Source of the DNA: Ideonella oryzae
GTDB taxonomy: Bacteria > Pseudomonadota > Gammaproteobacteria > Burkholderiales > Burkholderiaceae_C
DNA: 64,000 bases
Assembly: GCF_024055665.1 (NCBI RefSeq)
Contig: NZ_JAMXMC010000016.1
Location: 1 to 64,000, forward strand
Direction of reading: 5' to 3'
Translations under genes and position numbers: made by a program
Part shown: positions 19,198 through 27,179 of the stretch, one piece after another
How positions within the stretch are numbered: the first letter of the stretch is position 1
How the letters are laid out: each line of letters starts with the position of its first letter
Notes under the pieces: generated by a model
Seen by the model: only the letters and a program-made list of their open reading frames with translations
Database searches by the model: none
Told to the model about the DNA's origin: nothing

Positions 19198-20420
19198 CGG
19201 GCGTCCCCTTTCAGCAGCCCCAGCCCGCGCCCGGCCTGGGCAAAGGCGGCCACCGCGCGCTCGAGCTGGGCGCGGTCGTGCGCGGCGCTGAGCTGCACGC
19301 GGATGCGGGCCTGACCCTGCGGCACCACCGGGTAGAAGAAGCCCACCACATAGACGCCCAGCTCCAGCAGGCGCGCGGCCAGCTGCTGCGCCTTGACGGC
19401 GTCGTAGACCATGATGGGCACGATGGGGTGCTCGCCCGGCTTGATCTCGAAACCGGCCTCGACGATAGCCCGGCGGAAGTAGGCGGTGTTGTCGGCCAGC
19501 TTGTCGCGCAGCGCCGTGGAGCCCTCCAGCAGGTCCAGCACCTTCAGCGAGGCGCCGACGATGGACGGCGCCACGGTGTTGGAGAACAGGTAGGGCCGCG
19601 AGCGCTGGCGCAGCAGCTCCACCACCTCCTTGCGGGCCGCGGTGAAGCCGCCCGAGGCACCGCCCAGGGCCTTGCCCAGGGTGCCGGTGATGATGTCCAC
19701 CTTGCCGAAGATGCCGCGGTGCTCGTGGGTGCCGCGGCCGGTTTTGCCCATGAAGCCGGTGGCGTGGCTTTCGTCCACGCCCAGCAGCGCGCCGAAGCGA
19801 TCGCACAGCGCGCGGATGCGGTCGAGCTGGGCGATGGTGCCGTCCATCGAGAACACGCCGTCGGTGAACACCAGGATGAAGCGCGCACCACCGGCGCGGG
19901 CCTCCTCCAGGCAGCGCTCCAGATCGGCCATGTCGTTGTGGGTGTAGCGCCAGCGACGGGCCTTGCACAGGCGGATGCCGTCGATGATGGAGGCGTGGTT
20001 GAGCGTGTCGCTGATGATCGCGTCCTGCTCGCCCAGCAGTGGTTCGAACAGGCCGCCGTTGGCGTCGAAGGCCGCCACGTAGAGGATGGCGTCCTCGGTG
20101 CCCAGGAAGCGGGCCAGCCGGCCTTCCAGGGTCTTGTGCAGATCCTGGGTGCCGCAGATGAAACGCACCGAGCTCAGGCCGTAGCCATGGGTGTCCAGGG
20201 CCTCATGGGCCGCGGCGATCACCTCCGGGTGGCTGGACAGGCCCAGGTAGTTGTTGGCGCACAGGTTGATCACCTCGCGGCCATCGGTGGTGCGCACCAG
20301 GGCACCCTGCGGCGTGGTCAGGATGCGCTCGCTCTTGTAGAGACCGTCCTCGCGCAGGGTCTGCAGCTCCTGGCGCAGGTGGGCATAGAAGGCGTCGGTG
20401 GACGCGTGGGCATCAGACAT
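19194..20420 (-). CDS. kbl: Glycine C-acetyltransferase (2-amino-3-ketobutyrate CoA ligase)
   Basis: A 408-residue PLP enzyme of the alpha-oxoamine synthase family. It cleaves 2-amino-3-ketobutyrate with CoA to glycine and acetyl-CoA, completing threonine breakdown started by the adjacent tdh product. The PLP lysine is Lys250 in [14 protein letters not shown]; the cofactor-binding [18 protein letters not shown] segment is intact. It is the first gene of the kbl-tdh unit and is divergent from an XRE-cupin regulator, with a perfect palindrome in the shared promoter region. Confidence 0.97.
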   Translation of the reverse strand: MSDAHASTDAFYAHLRQELQTLREDGLYKSERILTTPQGALVRTTDGREVINLCANNYLGLSSHPEVIAAAHEALDTHGYGLSSVRFICGTQDLHKTLEGRLARFLGTEDAILYVAAFDANGGLFEPLLGEQDAIISDTLNHASIIDGIRLCKARRWRYTHNDMADLERCLEEARAGGARFILVFTDGVFSMDGTIAQLDRIRALCDRFGALLGVDESHATGFMGKTGRGTHEHRGIFGKVDIITGTLGKALGGASGGFTAARKEVVELLRQRSRPYLFSNTVAPSIVGASLKVLDLLEGSTALRDKLADNTAYFRRAIVEAGFEIKPGEHPIVPIMVYDAVKAQQLAARLLELGVYVVGFFYPVVPQGQARIRVQLSAAHDRAQLERAVAAFAQAGRGLGLLKGDAR

Positions 20421-20470
20421 GGTGGAGTCCTTGGCAGGTGAACGGGTGGCTCACATCGTGTTCAATAACT

Positions 20471-20494
20471 GTTCGTTTGTTCGATATATCGAAC
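20471..20494. promoter_or_regulatory. Perfect palindromic operator between kbl and the XRE-cupin gene
   Basis: GTTCGATATATCGAAC at 20479-20494 is a perfect 16-base palindrome, and a further half-site GTTCG lies at 20471-20475, eight bases (under one helical turn) before it. It is an AT-rich island in very GC-rich DNA, midway in the 133-base gap between two divergent genes, one of which encodes a helix-turn-helix regulator. On the minus strand TTCGAT and GTTATT (18-base spacer) could be a kbl promoter overlapping the palindrome. On the plus strand TATCAT at 20505-20510 could be the regulator -10. Most likely the operator of the adjacent regulator; inference. Confidence 0.6.
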
Positions 20495-20553
20495 ATGAGT
20501 GCAGTATCATGACGACATCCCGATCCGTCAAGCCTGGACGCTGAAAGACCACC

Positions 20554-21129
20554 ATGTCGCGCGTGCCCTCTTCCGAACCCCCTCGCGTCGGCCAGACGCT
20601 CGCCAGTCTGCGCCAGGCCCGCGGCCTGTCGCTGGACGAGCTCTCGCGCCAGGCCGGTGTCTCGAAGTCCATGCTCTCGCAGATCGAGCGAAACCAGGCC
20701 AATCCGACGGTGGCGGTGGTCTGGCGCCTGGCCAATGCGTTGGGCGTGCCGATGGCCGAGCTGCTCAGTGGTGAGGAACCGGGCGCACCGGCGATGGTGA
20801 CGGTGCCCCCGCATGCCATCCCGTCGCTGCGCAGCCCGGACGGGCTGTGCGAGCTGCGCATCCTGGGGCCGATCGAGTTGGCTGGGCAGTTCGAGTGGTA
20901 CGAGCTGACCGTGCAGCCTGGCGGCGTGCTGGCCAGCGAGCCGCATGAGCCGGGCACCCGCGAGCACCTGACCGTGCACACGGGCACCCTGGCGGTGGAG
21001 GCTGGCGAGCAGACCCAGGTGCTGGAGCCTGGCGACACGGCCCGCTATGCCGTCGACCTGCCCCACGCCATCCGCAACACCGGCCGTGAAGCCGCCCGGG
21101 CGCTGCTGGTGGTGGTGCACGCCGGCTGA
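20554..21129 (+). CDS. XRE-family regulator with carboxy-terminal cupin domain
   Basis: A 191-residue regulator. Residues about 13-67 form an XRE/Cro helix-turn-helix (LSLDELSRQAGVSKSMLSQI, NPTVAVVWRLANALGVP). Residues about 110-190 form a cupin barrel (GGVLASEPHEPGTREHLTVH, LEPGDTARYAVDLPHAIRN). Proteins of this design bind a small metabolite in the cupin and control neighbouring catabolic genes. The divergent arrangement with kbl-tdh and the palindrome between them make a threonine/glycine-responsive regulator the best inference. It converges with the BrkB gene. Confidence 0.9.
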   Translation: MSRVPSSEPPRVGQTLASLRQARGLSLDELSRQAGVSKSMLSQIERNQANPTVAVVWRLANALGVPMAELLSGEEPGAPAMVTVPPHAIPSLRSPDGLCELRILGPIELAGQFEWYELTVQPGGVLASEPHEPGTREHLTVHTGTLAVEAGEQTQVLEPGDTARYAVDLPHAIRNTGREAARALLVVVHAG

Positions 21130-21136
21130 ACCGGCG
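21120..21136. terminator. Short hairpin at the regulator/BrkB convergent junction
   Basis: CGCCGG, loop CTGAA, CCGGCG: six perfect pairs around the stop codon of the XRE-cupin gene, followed on the plus strand by TTCTC. Weak terminator candidate. Confidence 0.4.
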
Positions 21137-21139
21137 TTC

Positions 21140-22375
21140 TCAGCCCTTCAGCAATTCGGCCAGGGACATCTGCGCCAGGCCGGTCCGCTGCCGGAACGCC
21201 TGGGCGGCCGACTGGGGGGCCAGCAGCAAGGCGTCCACCAAAGGAGTCGCTGGCGTGCTGGCTGGGTCGCACAACAGGGTGTGGCGCTGGCCACCGCCCT
21301 CGTCCAGCCGCCCCACCCAATCATGCGCGATCAAGGTGTCCAGCACGGGTTCGATCTGCAGGGGGTCCACCCGCAGCCGCGAGGCCACCGCGTCCAGTGT
21401 CAAGCCACCCTGCCCCGCACGTCGCGCCTCCTCCAGCACACGCAGCACCGCAATGGCCAGCGCAAAGGCCCGCCCCGGCACATCGGGCTGACGCACCACC
21501 CGCATTTGCAGGCTGGGCGCATAGGCGGCGATCACCGCGCCGCACAACACGATCACCCACACCAGGTAGAGCCACAGCAGAAAGATGGGCACGGTGGCAA
21601 AGGCCCCATAGATGGCCGAGTAGGTGGCGACCGAGCCGACGTACCAGGCCAGCACCGATTTCGCCAGTTCGAAGGTGACCGCGACGAACAGCGCCCCGCC
21701 CAGCGCGTGGCGCCAACGCACATGGGTGTTGGGCACGTAATAGAACAGGGCCGCCGTGGCGCCAGCCTGCATCAGGAACTCCACCACGTCGAGCACGAAA
21801 CGCACCCCGCCCGGCAGGGCCCCCACCAGGCCCTTGGACGCCGACAGCGCGTAGGAGGTCAGGCTCAGGCTCACCCCCAGCACCAGCGGTCCCAATGTCA
21901 GCGCGGCCCAGTAGACCAGCACCCGCTGGGCGATGGGCCGCGGCTTGCGCACCCGCCAGATGCCGTTCAGGGTGCGGTCGATGGTCAGCATCAGCGAAAT
22001 GGCGCTGGCCAGCAGAAACAACAACCCTGCCCCGCCCACCTTGTTGGCCTTGCTGGCGAACTGGGTCAGGGTGACCAGCACCGGCTTGGCGATCGCATCG
22101 GGCACCAGGCTCTGCAGGAAGTACTTCTGCAGCGCCACCTGGAACTTGGCGAACACCGGGAAGGCGGTGAACAAGGCCAACATCACCGTCAGCAACGGCA
22201 CCAGTGCGATCAGCGTCGTGAAGGTCAGGCTGCCGGCACTCAGACCCAAGCGGTCTTCGCGAAAGCGCATCCGCAGCGTGCGGACCGTGTCGAACCAGGG
22301 CCAGGTTCGCAGTGTGGTGAACAGCAGGCCCACCTGCGATGTCCAGTGGGCCCGCAGGGCGGTGATCCAAGTCAT
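21140..22375 (-). CDS. YihY/BrkB-family inner-membrane protein
   Basis: From ATG 22375 the product is 411 residues. About six membrane segments carry family motifs: DRLGLSAGSLTFTTLIALVPLLTV, a region ending LNGIWRV, ATAALFYYVPNTHVRWRHAL, GGALFVAVTFELAKSVLAWYV and YSAIYGAFATVPIFLLWLYLVW. A cytoplasmic carboxy-terminal tail of about 110 residues resembles a winged-helix-like module found in many members. The function is unknown; older claims as RNase BN are not supported for this family. ATGs at 22387 and 22396 are alternatives; the last overlaps the start of the divergent DUF2069 gene, so the start is uncertain. Confidence 0.85.
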   Translation of the reverse strand: MTWITALRAHWTSQVGLLFTTLRTWPWFDTVRTLRMRFREDRLGLSAGSLTFTTLIALVPLLTVMLALFTAFPVFAKFQVALQKYFLQSLVPDAIAKPVLVTLTQFASKANKVGGAGLLFLLASAISLMLTIDRTLNGIWRVRKPRPIAQRVLVYWAALTLGPLVLGVSLSLTSYALSASKGLVGALPGGVRFVLDVVEFLMQAGATAALFYYVPNTHVRWRHALGGALFVAVTFELAKSVLAWYVGSVATYSAIYGAFATVPIFLLWLYLVWVIVLCGAVIAAYAPSLQMRVVRQPDVPGRAFALAIAVLRVLEEARRAGQGGLTLDAVASRLRVDPLQIEPVLDTLIAHDWVGRLDEGGGQRHTLLCDPASTPATPLVDALLLAPQSAAQAFRQRTGLAQMSLAELLKG

Positions 22376-22394
22376 GCCGGCTATCATGCCAAAC

Positions 22395-22799
22395 ATGTCG
22401 GAGACTCCGTTGGTGACCCTGGCGCCGGACGGCGTCGTCCGCGCCACGCGCGCCATCGCGCTGGCCAGCCTGATCGGCCTGATCGTGCTGGGCCTGGCCT
22501 GGGAACTGTGGCTGGCCCCCACGGGCAACGGCAGCCTGGCGCTCAAGGTCGTGCCGCTGCTGGTGCCAGTGCTGGGGCTGTGGCGCCATCGTCTCTACAC
22601 CTACCGCTGGGTCAGCCTGCTGGTCTGGCTCTACTGCACCGAGGGCCTGGTGCGTGCCACCAGCGAACACGGACCGGGCCGCTGGCTGGCCTGGCTGGAG
22701 GTGCTGCTGTGCCTGCTGCTGTTCACGGCCAGTGCCTGGCAGGTGCGCTGGCGCCTGCGTCGTGCTCACCTGGCCCAACAGGAAGGCAGCGCCCCATGA
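22395..22799 (+). CDS. DUF2069 membrane protein
   Basis: A 134-residue protein with four hydrophobic segments (IALASLIGLIVLGLAWELWL, LALKVVPLLVPVLGLW, WVSLLVWLYCTEGLV, WLEVLLCLLLFTASAWQV), matching the DUF2069 family common in beta- and gammaproteobacteria. Function unknown. Its stop overlaps the start of the FAD oxidase gene (ATGA), so both are translated together. Its start lies on top of the possible starts of the divergent BrkB gene, which leaves almost no room for separate promoters between them. Confidence 0.85.
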   Translation: MSETPLVTLAPDGVVRATRAIALASLIGLIVLGLAWELWLAPTGNGSLALKVVPLLVPVLGLWRHRLYTYRWVSLLVWLYCTEGLVRATSEHGPGRWLAWLEVLLCLLLFTASAWQVRWRLRRAHLAQQEGSAP

Positions 22800-24199
22800 G
22801 CCATGCCCTGCTGACCGAACTGCGTGAACTGCTGGGCCCGGCCCATGTGCTGACCGATGGCGACCTGAGCGCCTGGGAGCGCGACTGGCGCAAGCGCTAC
22901 CATGGCAAGGCGCTGGCGGTGGTGCGCCCCGGCAGCACCGAGGAGGTGGCGGCCGTGGTGCAGGCCTGCGGGCTGCATGACGTGAGCATCGTGCCGCAAG
23001 GCGGCAACACCGGCCTGGTCGGCGGCGGCGTGCCCGATGCCAGCGGTCGGCAGGTGCTGTTGAGCCTGTCCCGCATGAACCGCGTGCGGGCCATCGACCC
23101 GGCCAACCTGACGATGACGGTGGACGCGGGCTGCATCCTGCAGCAGGCCCAACAAGCCGCCGACGATGCCGGCCTGCTCTTCCCGCTGAGCCTGGCGGCC
23201 GAAGGCAGTTGCACCCTCGGCGGCAACCTCTCGACCAATGCAGGTGGCACCCAGGTGCTGCGCTACGGCAATGCCCGCGAACTGTGCCTGGGCCTGGAGG
23301 TGGTGACCGCCACCGGCGAGGTGTGGGATGGCCTGAGCGGCCTGCGCAAGGACAACACCGGCTACGACCTGCGTGACCTCTTCATCGGCAGCGAAGGCAC
23401 CCTCGGCATCATCACCGGAGCCACGTTGAAGCTCTATCCGCGCCCTGTGGGCCGCCGCACAGCGCTCGCGGCAGCGCAGGGCTTGCCCCAGGCCGTCGCC
23501 CTGCTGGAGCTGGCCCGCCGCCACCTGGATGCCGGCCTGACCGGCTTCGAGGTGATGAGCGCCTTCTCGCTGCAACTGGTCGGCAAGCACTTCCCGCAGA
23601 TCCCCAACCCCTTCCCCACCGCGCCCTGGTCCATCCTGCTGGAACTGGTGGCGAGCGACGACGGCCAGGCACAGACGGCGCTGGAATCGATGCTGGAACT
23701 GGCGCTGGAACAGGGGCTGATCGACGACGCGGTGGTGGCAGAAAGCCTGGCCCAATCGCATGCCCTGTGGCATCTGCGCGAGTCGATCTCGCTGGCGCAG
23801 AGCGAGGAAGGCCTGAACATCAAGCACGACATCTCGCTGCCGGTGTCGGCCATCCCGGCCTTTGTCGCGCAAACCGATGCCGCGTTGCAAGCGCGGGTGC
23901 CCGGCGTGCGGCTGGTGAACTTCGGCCACCTGGGCGACGGCAACCTGCACTACAACGTCCAGGCGCCCGAGGGCGATTCGGCCTCCGCGTTCCTGGCCGC
24001 CCATGAAGAGGCCTTCAACGCGCTGGTCTACGACGCAGTCTGCCGCTTCGGTGGTTCGATCTCGGCCGAGCACGGCATTGGCGCTCTCAAGCGGGAGCAG
24101 TTGCCCCACTACAAGTCACCAGTGGCCCTGCGCCTGATGCGGCAGATCAAATCGGCGCTGGACCCGCTGGGGCGGCTGAACCCGAATCGGGTGTTGTGA
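22796..24199 (+). CDS. FAD-binding 2-hydroxyacid oxidase/dehydrogenase (GlcD/D-lactate dehydrogenase type)
   Basis: A 467-residue flavoprotein. The FAD-binding PCMH domain shows VSIVPQGGNTGLVGGGVP, AAEGSCTLGGNLSTNAGGTQ and LFIGSEGTLGIITGATL. The carboxy-terminal FAD-oxidase domain ends with NFGHLGDGNLHYN and GSISAEHGIGALKRE, where the His residues coordinate substrate or metal. It oxidises a D-2-hydroxyacid (lactate, glycolate or 2-hydroxyglutarate) in the cytoplasm or at the membrane surface. No GlcE/GlcF partner is next to it, so it probably acts as a single-subunit enzyme. Substrate unresolved. Confidence 0.92.
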   Translation: MSHALLTELRELLGPAHVLTDGDLSAWERDWRKRYHGKALAVVRPGSTEEVAAVVQACGLHDVSIVPQGGNTGLVGGGVPDASGRQVLLSLSRMNRVRAIDPANLTMTVDAGCILQQAQQAADDAGLLFPLSLAAEGSCTLGGNLSTNAGGTQVLRYGNARELCLGLEVVTATGEVWDGLSGLRKDNTGYDLRDLFIGSEGTLGIITGATLKLYPRPVGRRTALAAAQGLPQAVALLELARRHLDAGLTGFEVMSAFSLQLVGKHFPQIPNPFPTAPWSILLELVASDDGQAQTALESMLELALEQGLIDDAVVAESLAQSHALWHLRESISLAQSEEGLNIKHDISLPVSAIPAFVAQTDAALQARVPGVRLVNFGHLGDGNLHYNVQAPEGDSASAFLAAHEEAFNALVYDAVCRFGGSISAEHGIGALKREQLPHYKSPVALRLMRQIKSALDPLGRLNPNRVL

Positions 24200-24221
24200 G
24201 CAGCGGCCCCTGCGGGCTCTC

Positions 24222-24719
24222 TCAGTGCGTCGGCCCTTTGAGGGCCTCGGGGAGGGGCAGGCTGTAGACCTCGATGCCCTCATCGCGCAGTTCCTCGCGC
24301 TCTTCTTCGGTGGCCTGACCGCGGATGCCACGGGCAGGGGCCTCGCCATGGTGGATCTTGCGGGCCTCCTCCGGGAAGCGCGGCCCCACGTCCTCGGTAT
24401 GGGCCACCACATGGCGCACGGCCTGCATAAAGGCCAGTTGCATCTGCTGCAGCATGGGCGATGCCGCGATCTCGCCGCTGGCGGCCATCGTTGGCACCGC
24501 GGCTGCCTCCTCCGGACGGCGGGGAATGGCGGCCTGCGGCTCGGCCCGCGCACCCGACAGGTTCAGCCGCGGGGCACTGGGGGCGCGCACCACTTCGGCC
24601 ACACCGCACAGCGGACAGGTGAGCAACCCTCGCAGCTGCTGGCTTTGAAAGTCATCCTCAGAGGCAAACCAGCCTTCGAAGCCGTGCCCCTGTGCACAGC
24701 GCAGGTTCCAGACCTTCAT
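24222..24719 (-). CDS. DUF1178 family protein
   Basis: A 165-residue cytoplasmic protein that begins MKVWNLRCAQGHGFEGWFAS and has a CPLCG pair, which with the first Cys/His suggests a small zinc-ribbon-like amino terminus. The DUF1178 core HVVAHTEDVGPRFPEEARKIHHGEA is intact. Function unknown. It lies four bases after the NUDIX gene and forms the tail of the long complex I transcription block. Confidence 0.9.
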   Translation of the reverse strand: MKVWNLRCAQGHGFEGWFASEDDFQSQQLRGLLTCPLCGVAEVVRAPSAPRLNLSGARAEPQAAIPRRPEEAAAVPTMAASGEIAASPMLQQMQLAFMQAVRHVVAHTEDVGPRFPEEARKIHHGEAPARGIRGQATEEEREELRDEGIEVYSLPLPEALKGPTH

Positions 24720-24723
24720 GGCC

Positions 24724-25314
24724 TCATCCCTGCACCGGATCGGTCGTCTGCCAGTCGAGTGACCAGCGACCGGCCCGCCACTTCTGCAGCCACTGCAGCC
24801 CGATCAGGGTCTTGGCATCGGTGAGTCCGCCCTCGGCGGCCAGGGCGTCCAACGCCTCTTCTGTCATCAGGCAGAGGTCGATCAGTTCGCCATGATCCAG
24901 GTGTCGTTCGCCAGGCACCAGCCCGCGCGCAAACCAGATTTCGATGAACTCGTCGGAATACGCTGCCGCGTTGTGCAGGACGCCGGCACGGGCCCACTCC
25001 CGAGCCCGGTATCCGGTCTCCTCGGCCAGTTCACGCGCGGCGGCGGACAGGCGAGACTCGCCCGGATCCAGCTTGCCCGCCGGGAACTCCAGCAGCACTT
25101 GCTGCAAGGGGTAGCGGTACTGCCGCTCTAGCACAAGACGGCCGTCATCCAGGATGGGCACGATCACCACCGCACCGGGGTGGATGATGTACTCACGCCC
25201 GGCCTGGCTACCATCAGGCAGTGCGATCTGGTCCTTGCGCACCTCCAGGAAGTGCCCTCGATAGACCACTTCTGACGAGACCGTCGTCTCGATCAGATGC
25301 CGCTCATCCGGCAT
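24724..25314 (-). CDS. NUDIX hydrolase, ADP-ribose pyrophosphatase-like
   Basis: A 196-residue enzyme. The NUDIX box runs from Gly80 to Tyr102 (GKLDPGES, then REL and EETGY) with all metal-binding glutamates in place. The upstream segment REYIIHPGAVVIVPILDDGR and the length fit the ADP-ribose/ADP-sugar pyrophosphatase group, which hydrolyses ADP-ribose to AMP and ribose 5-phosphate. It overlaps the end of the DUF2818 gene by 11 bases. NAD-derived ADP-ribose as substrate would suit a location beside the NADH dehydrogenase genes, but that is inference. Confidence 0.9.
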   Translation of the reverse strand: MPDERHLIETTVSSEVVYRGHFLEVRKDQIALPDGSQAGREYIIHPGAVVIVPILDDGRLVLERQYRYPLQQVLLEFPAGKLDPGESRLSAAARELAEETGYRAREWARAGVLHNAAAYSDEFIEIWFARGLVPGERHLDHGELIDLCLMTEEALDALAAEGGLTDAKTLIGLQWLQKWRAGRWSLDWQTTDPVQG

Positions 25315-25627
25315 CCGGAACCTCTGCGACGCGCCGACGCCGCAGATAGCGCCAGATGAAGCCGGGCACCGCCAGGGTCAGGAACAGACAGCCCAGGGCC
25401 GCGAAGAACTCCCAGCCCTGCGGTGAACGCTGTCCCAACTGGTTCTCCAGCCCGAATCCGGCGGCCAGCACGGCCAGCCAAAGCAACACCAACTCCAGCA
25501 GACGCCAGCCGAAGGCCTTGTCCTGCTGGCGGGGGCCGACCAGCAGCACCCGCTGCGACAGGAACGGGAGATTGGCGGCCAGCAACGCAGCCACCAAGAC
25601 CATCCACACGGCAACGTCCTGGGTCAT
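25304..25627 (-). CDS. DUF2818 membrane protein
   Basis: A 107-residue protein with three hydrophobic segments (VAVWMVLVAALLAANLPFL, LLELVLLWLAVLAAGFGL, FFAALGCLFLTLAVPGFIW) and a basic tail RYLRRRRVAE. DUF2818 genes are found directly after nuoN in Burkholderiales, as here (24 bases), which suggests an accessory role with complex I. That role has not been demonstrated to my knowledge. Confidence 0.88.
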   Translation of the reverse strand: MTQDVAVWMVLVAALLAANLPFLSQRVLLVGPRQQDKAFGWRLLELVLLWLAVLAAGFGLENQLGQRSPQGWEFFAALGCLFLTLAVPGFIWRYLRRRRVAEVPDAG

Positions 25628-25651
25628 CGAAAGCCCTTGCCTTCTTTCGCC

Positions 25652-27160
25652 TCAGCCTGCCAGGGCCGCGACGATCACATCGCGGCACAGGGCCATCAGG
25701 CCATCTGGCAGCAGGCCCAGCGCCAGAGCGGCAAAGCCATTGACCGCCAGCACCACGCCGACTCCGGCGTAGCTGGCGCCTGCAAAGGCCTGGCTCTCAC
25801 GCGCCTCGTCGAAGTACATGACCTTCACCACACGCAGGTAGTAGAAAGCACCGATCAGGGACAGCAGCACGGCCGCGATGGCCAGGATCAGATAGGTCGA
25901 ATCCCCAGTGCTGACCAGCGACTGGAGGATGGCGAACTTGGCGTAGAAGCCCACCATCGGTGGCACGCCAGCCAGCGAAAACATGAACACGGTCATCACG
26001 CCCGCCAGCCAGGGGCTGCGCTTGGCCAGGCCGGCCAGATCGGCAATCTCCTCGCTCTCGAAACCCTGGCGGCTGATGTACATGATCAAGCCGAAGGTGC
26101 CCAGCGTGGTCAGGACGTAGGTGACCAGGTAGAACAGCGCCGAGCTGTAGCCGTTGGCGGCCAGCTGGGTGGAACCGGCCACCACGGTGGGGGTCAGGCC
26201 CAGCAGCATGAAGCCCAGCTGCGCGATGGCCGAATAGCCCAGCATGCGCTTGAGGTTGGTCTGCGCAATGGCGGCCACGTTGCCGATGACCAGCGACAGC
26301 ACCGCCAGCACGATCAGCATCTGCTGCCAGTCGTGCGCCACGCCGCTCAGACCCTCCACCAGCAAGCGGATGGTGATGGCGAAGGCAGCCAGCTTGGGCG
26401 CCCCACCGACCATCAGCGTCATCGAGGTAGGTGCGCCCTGGTACACGTCGGGCACCCACATGTGGAACGGCACCAGGCCCAGCTTGAAGGCCAGACCGGC
26501 CACGATGAACACCAGGCCGAAGCTCAGCACGGTGGCATTGACCTGACCGGTGGCGATGGCGTCGAACACCTCGGGGATGTCGAGCGATCCTGTGGCGCCG
26601 TACAGCATGGACATGCCGTAGAGCAGGAAGCCGCTGGCCAGCGCGCCCAGCACGAAGTACTTCATCGCCGCTTCGGTGGACACCGCGTGGTCGCGGCGCA
26701 GCGCGATCAGCGCGTACAGCGACAGGCTCATCAGCTCCAGGCCCACGTAGATGACCAGGAAGTTGTTGGCCGAGATCATCACCGAGATGCCCAGCACGAC
26801 GAACATCGCCAGGGTGAAGAACTCCCCCTTGAGCAGCTCGCGGCTGCCGATGTAGGGACGCGCATAGGCGATGGTGATCATCATCGCGATCGCAGCGCTC
26901 AGAGCCAGCAGATGGCCCATCGGATCGGACACGACCAGGCCCTGCATGGCATAGACCGAGGCCTTGGCACCTTCCGCGCCCAGCCCGTTCTGCAAGGCCA
27001 GGCCGTGCAGCAGGGCCACGCCGGCCAGGGCGGCCTGGGTCATCCAGAAGGTCAGGCAGCGCGTGGGCTGGGTGACGTACAGGTCCACCAGGGCCACCAC
27101 GCAGGCGGCCACCAGCAGCAGGATTTCAGGGTAGACAACGAGCCAGTTCATTTGAGTCAT
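25652..27160 (-). CDS. nuoN: NADH-quinone oxidoreductase subunit N
   Basis: A 502-residue antiporter-like subunit of the membrane arm of complex I, related to NuoM and NuoL and part of the proton-pumping chain. The proton-channel region contains EAAMKYFVLGALASGFLLYG and YQGAPTSMTLMVGGAPKLAA. The start is ambiguous: ATG 27160 (MTQMNWLVVYPEI) or ATG 27151 (MNWLVVYPEI) both fit the family; 27169 is less likely. It is the last of the 14 nuo genes. Confidence 0.96.
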   Translation of the reverse strand: MTQMNWLVVYPEILLLVAACVVALVDLYVTQPTRCLTFWMTQAALAGVALLHGLALQNGLGAEGAKASVYAMQGLVVSDPMGHLLALSAAIAMMITIAYARPYIGSRELLKGEFFTLAMFVVLGISVMISANNFLVIYVGLELMSLSLYALIALRRDHAVSTEAAMKYFVLGALASGFLLYGMSMLYGATGSLDIPEVFDAIATGQVNATVLSFGLVFIVAGLAFKLGLVPFHMWVPDVYQGAPTSMTLMVGGAPKLAAFAITIRLLVEGLSGVAHDWQQMLIVLAVLSLVIGNVAAIAQTNLKRMLGYSAIAQLGFMLLGLTPTVVAGSTQLAANGYSSALFYLVTYVLTTLGTFGLIMYISRQGFESEEIADLAGLAKRSPWLAGVMTVFMFSLAGVPPMVGFYAKFAILQSLVSTGDSTYLILAIAAVLLSLIGAFYYLRVVKVMYFDEARESQAFAGASYAGVGVVLAVNGFAALALGLLPDGLMALCRDVIVAALAG

Positions 27161-27179
27161 GGTGTGCATCCCGGCTGTG

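Noticed and set aside
19198-19968. Extension of the tdh frame upstream as a fusion protein
   Set aside because: The upstream part is an out-of-frame reading of kbl; the dehydrogenase Rossmann motif begins right after the GTG at 19197.
21047-22795. Long amino-terminal extension in frame with the FAD oxidase
   Set aside because: The frame stays open across the BrkB gene on the other strand, but the real start is the ATG at 22796, which overlaps the DUF2069 stop and fits the family length.
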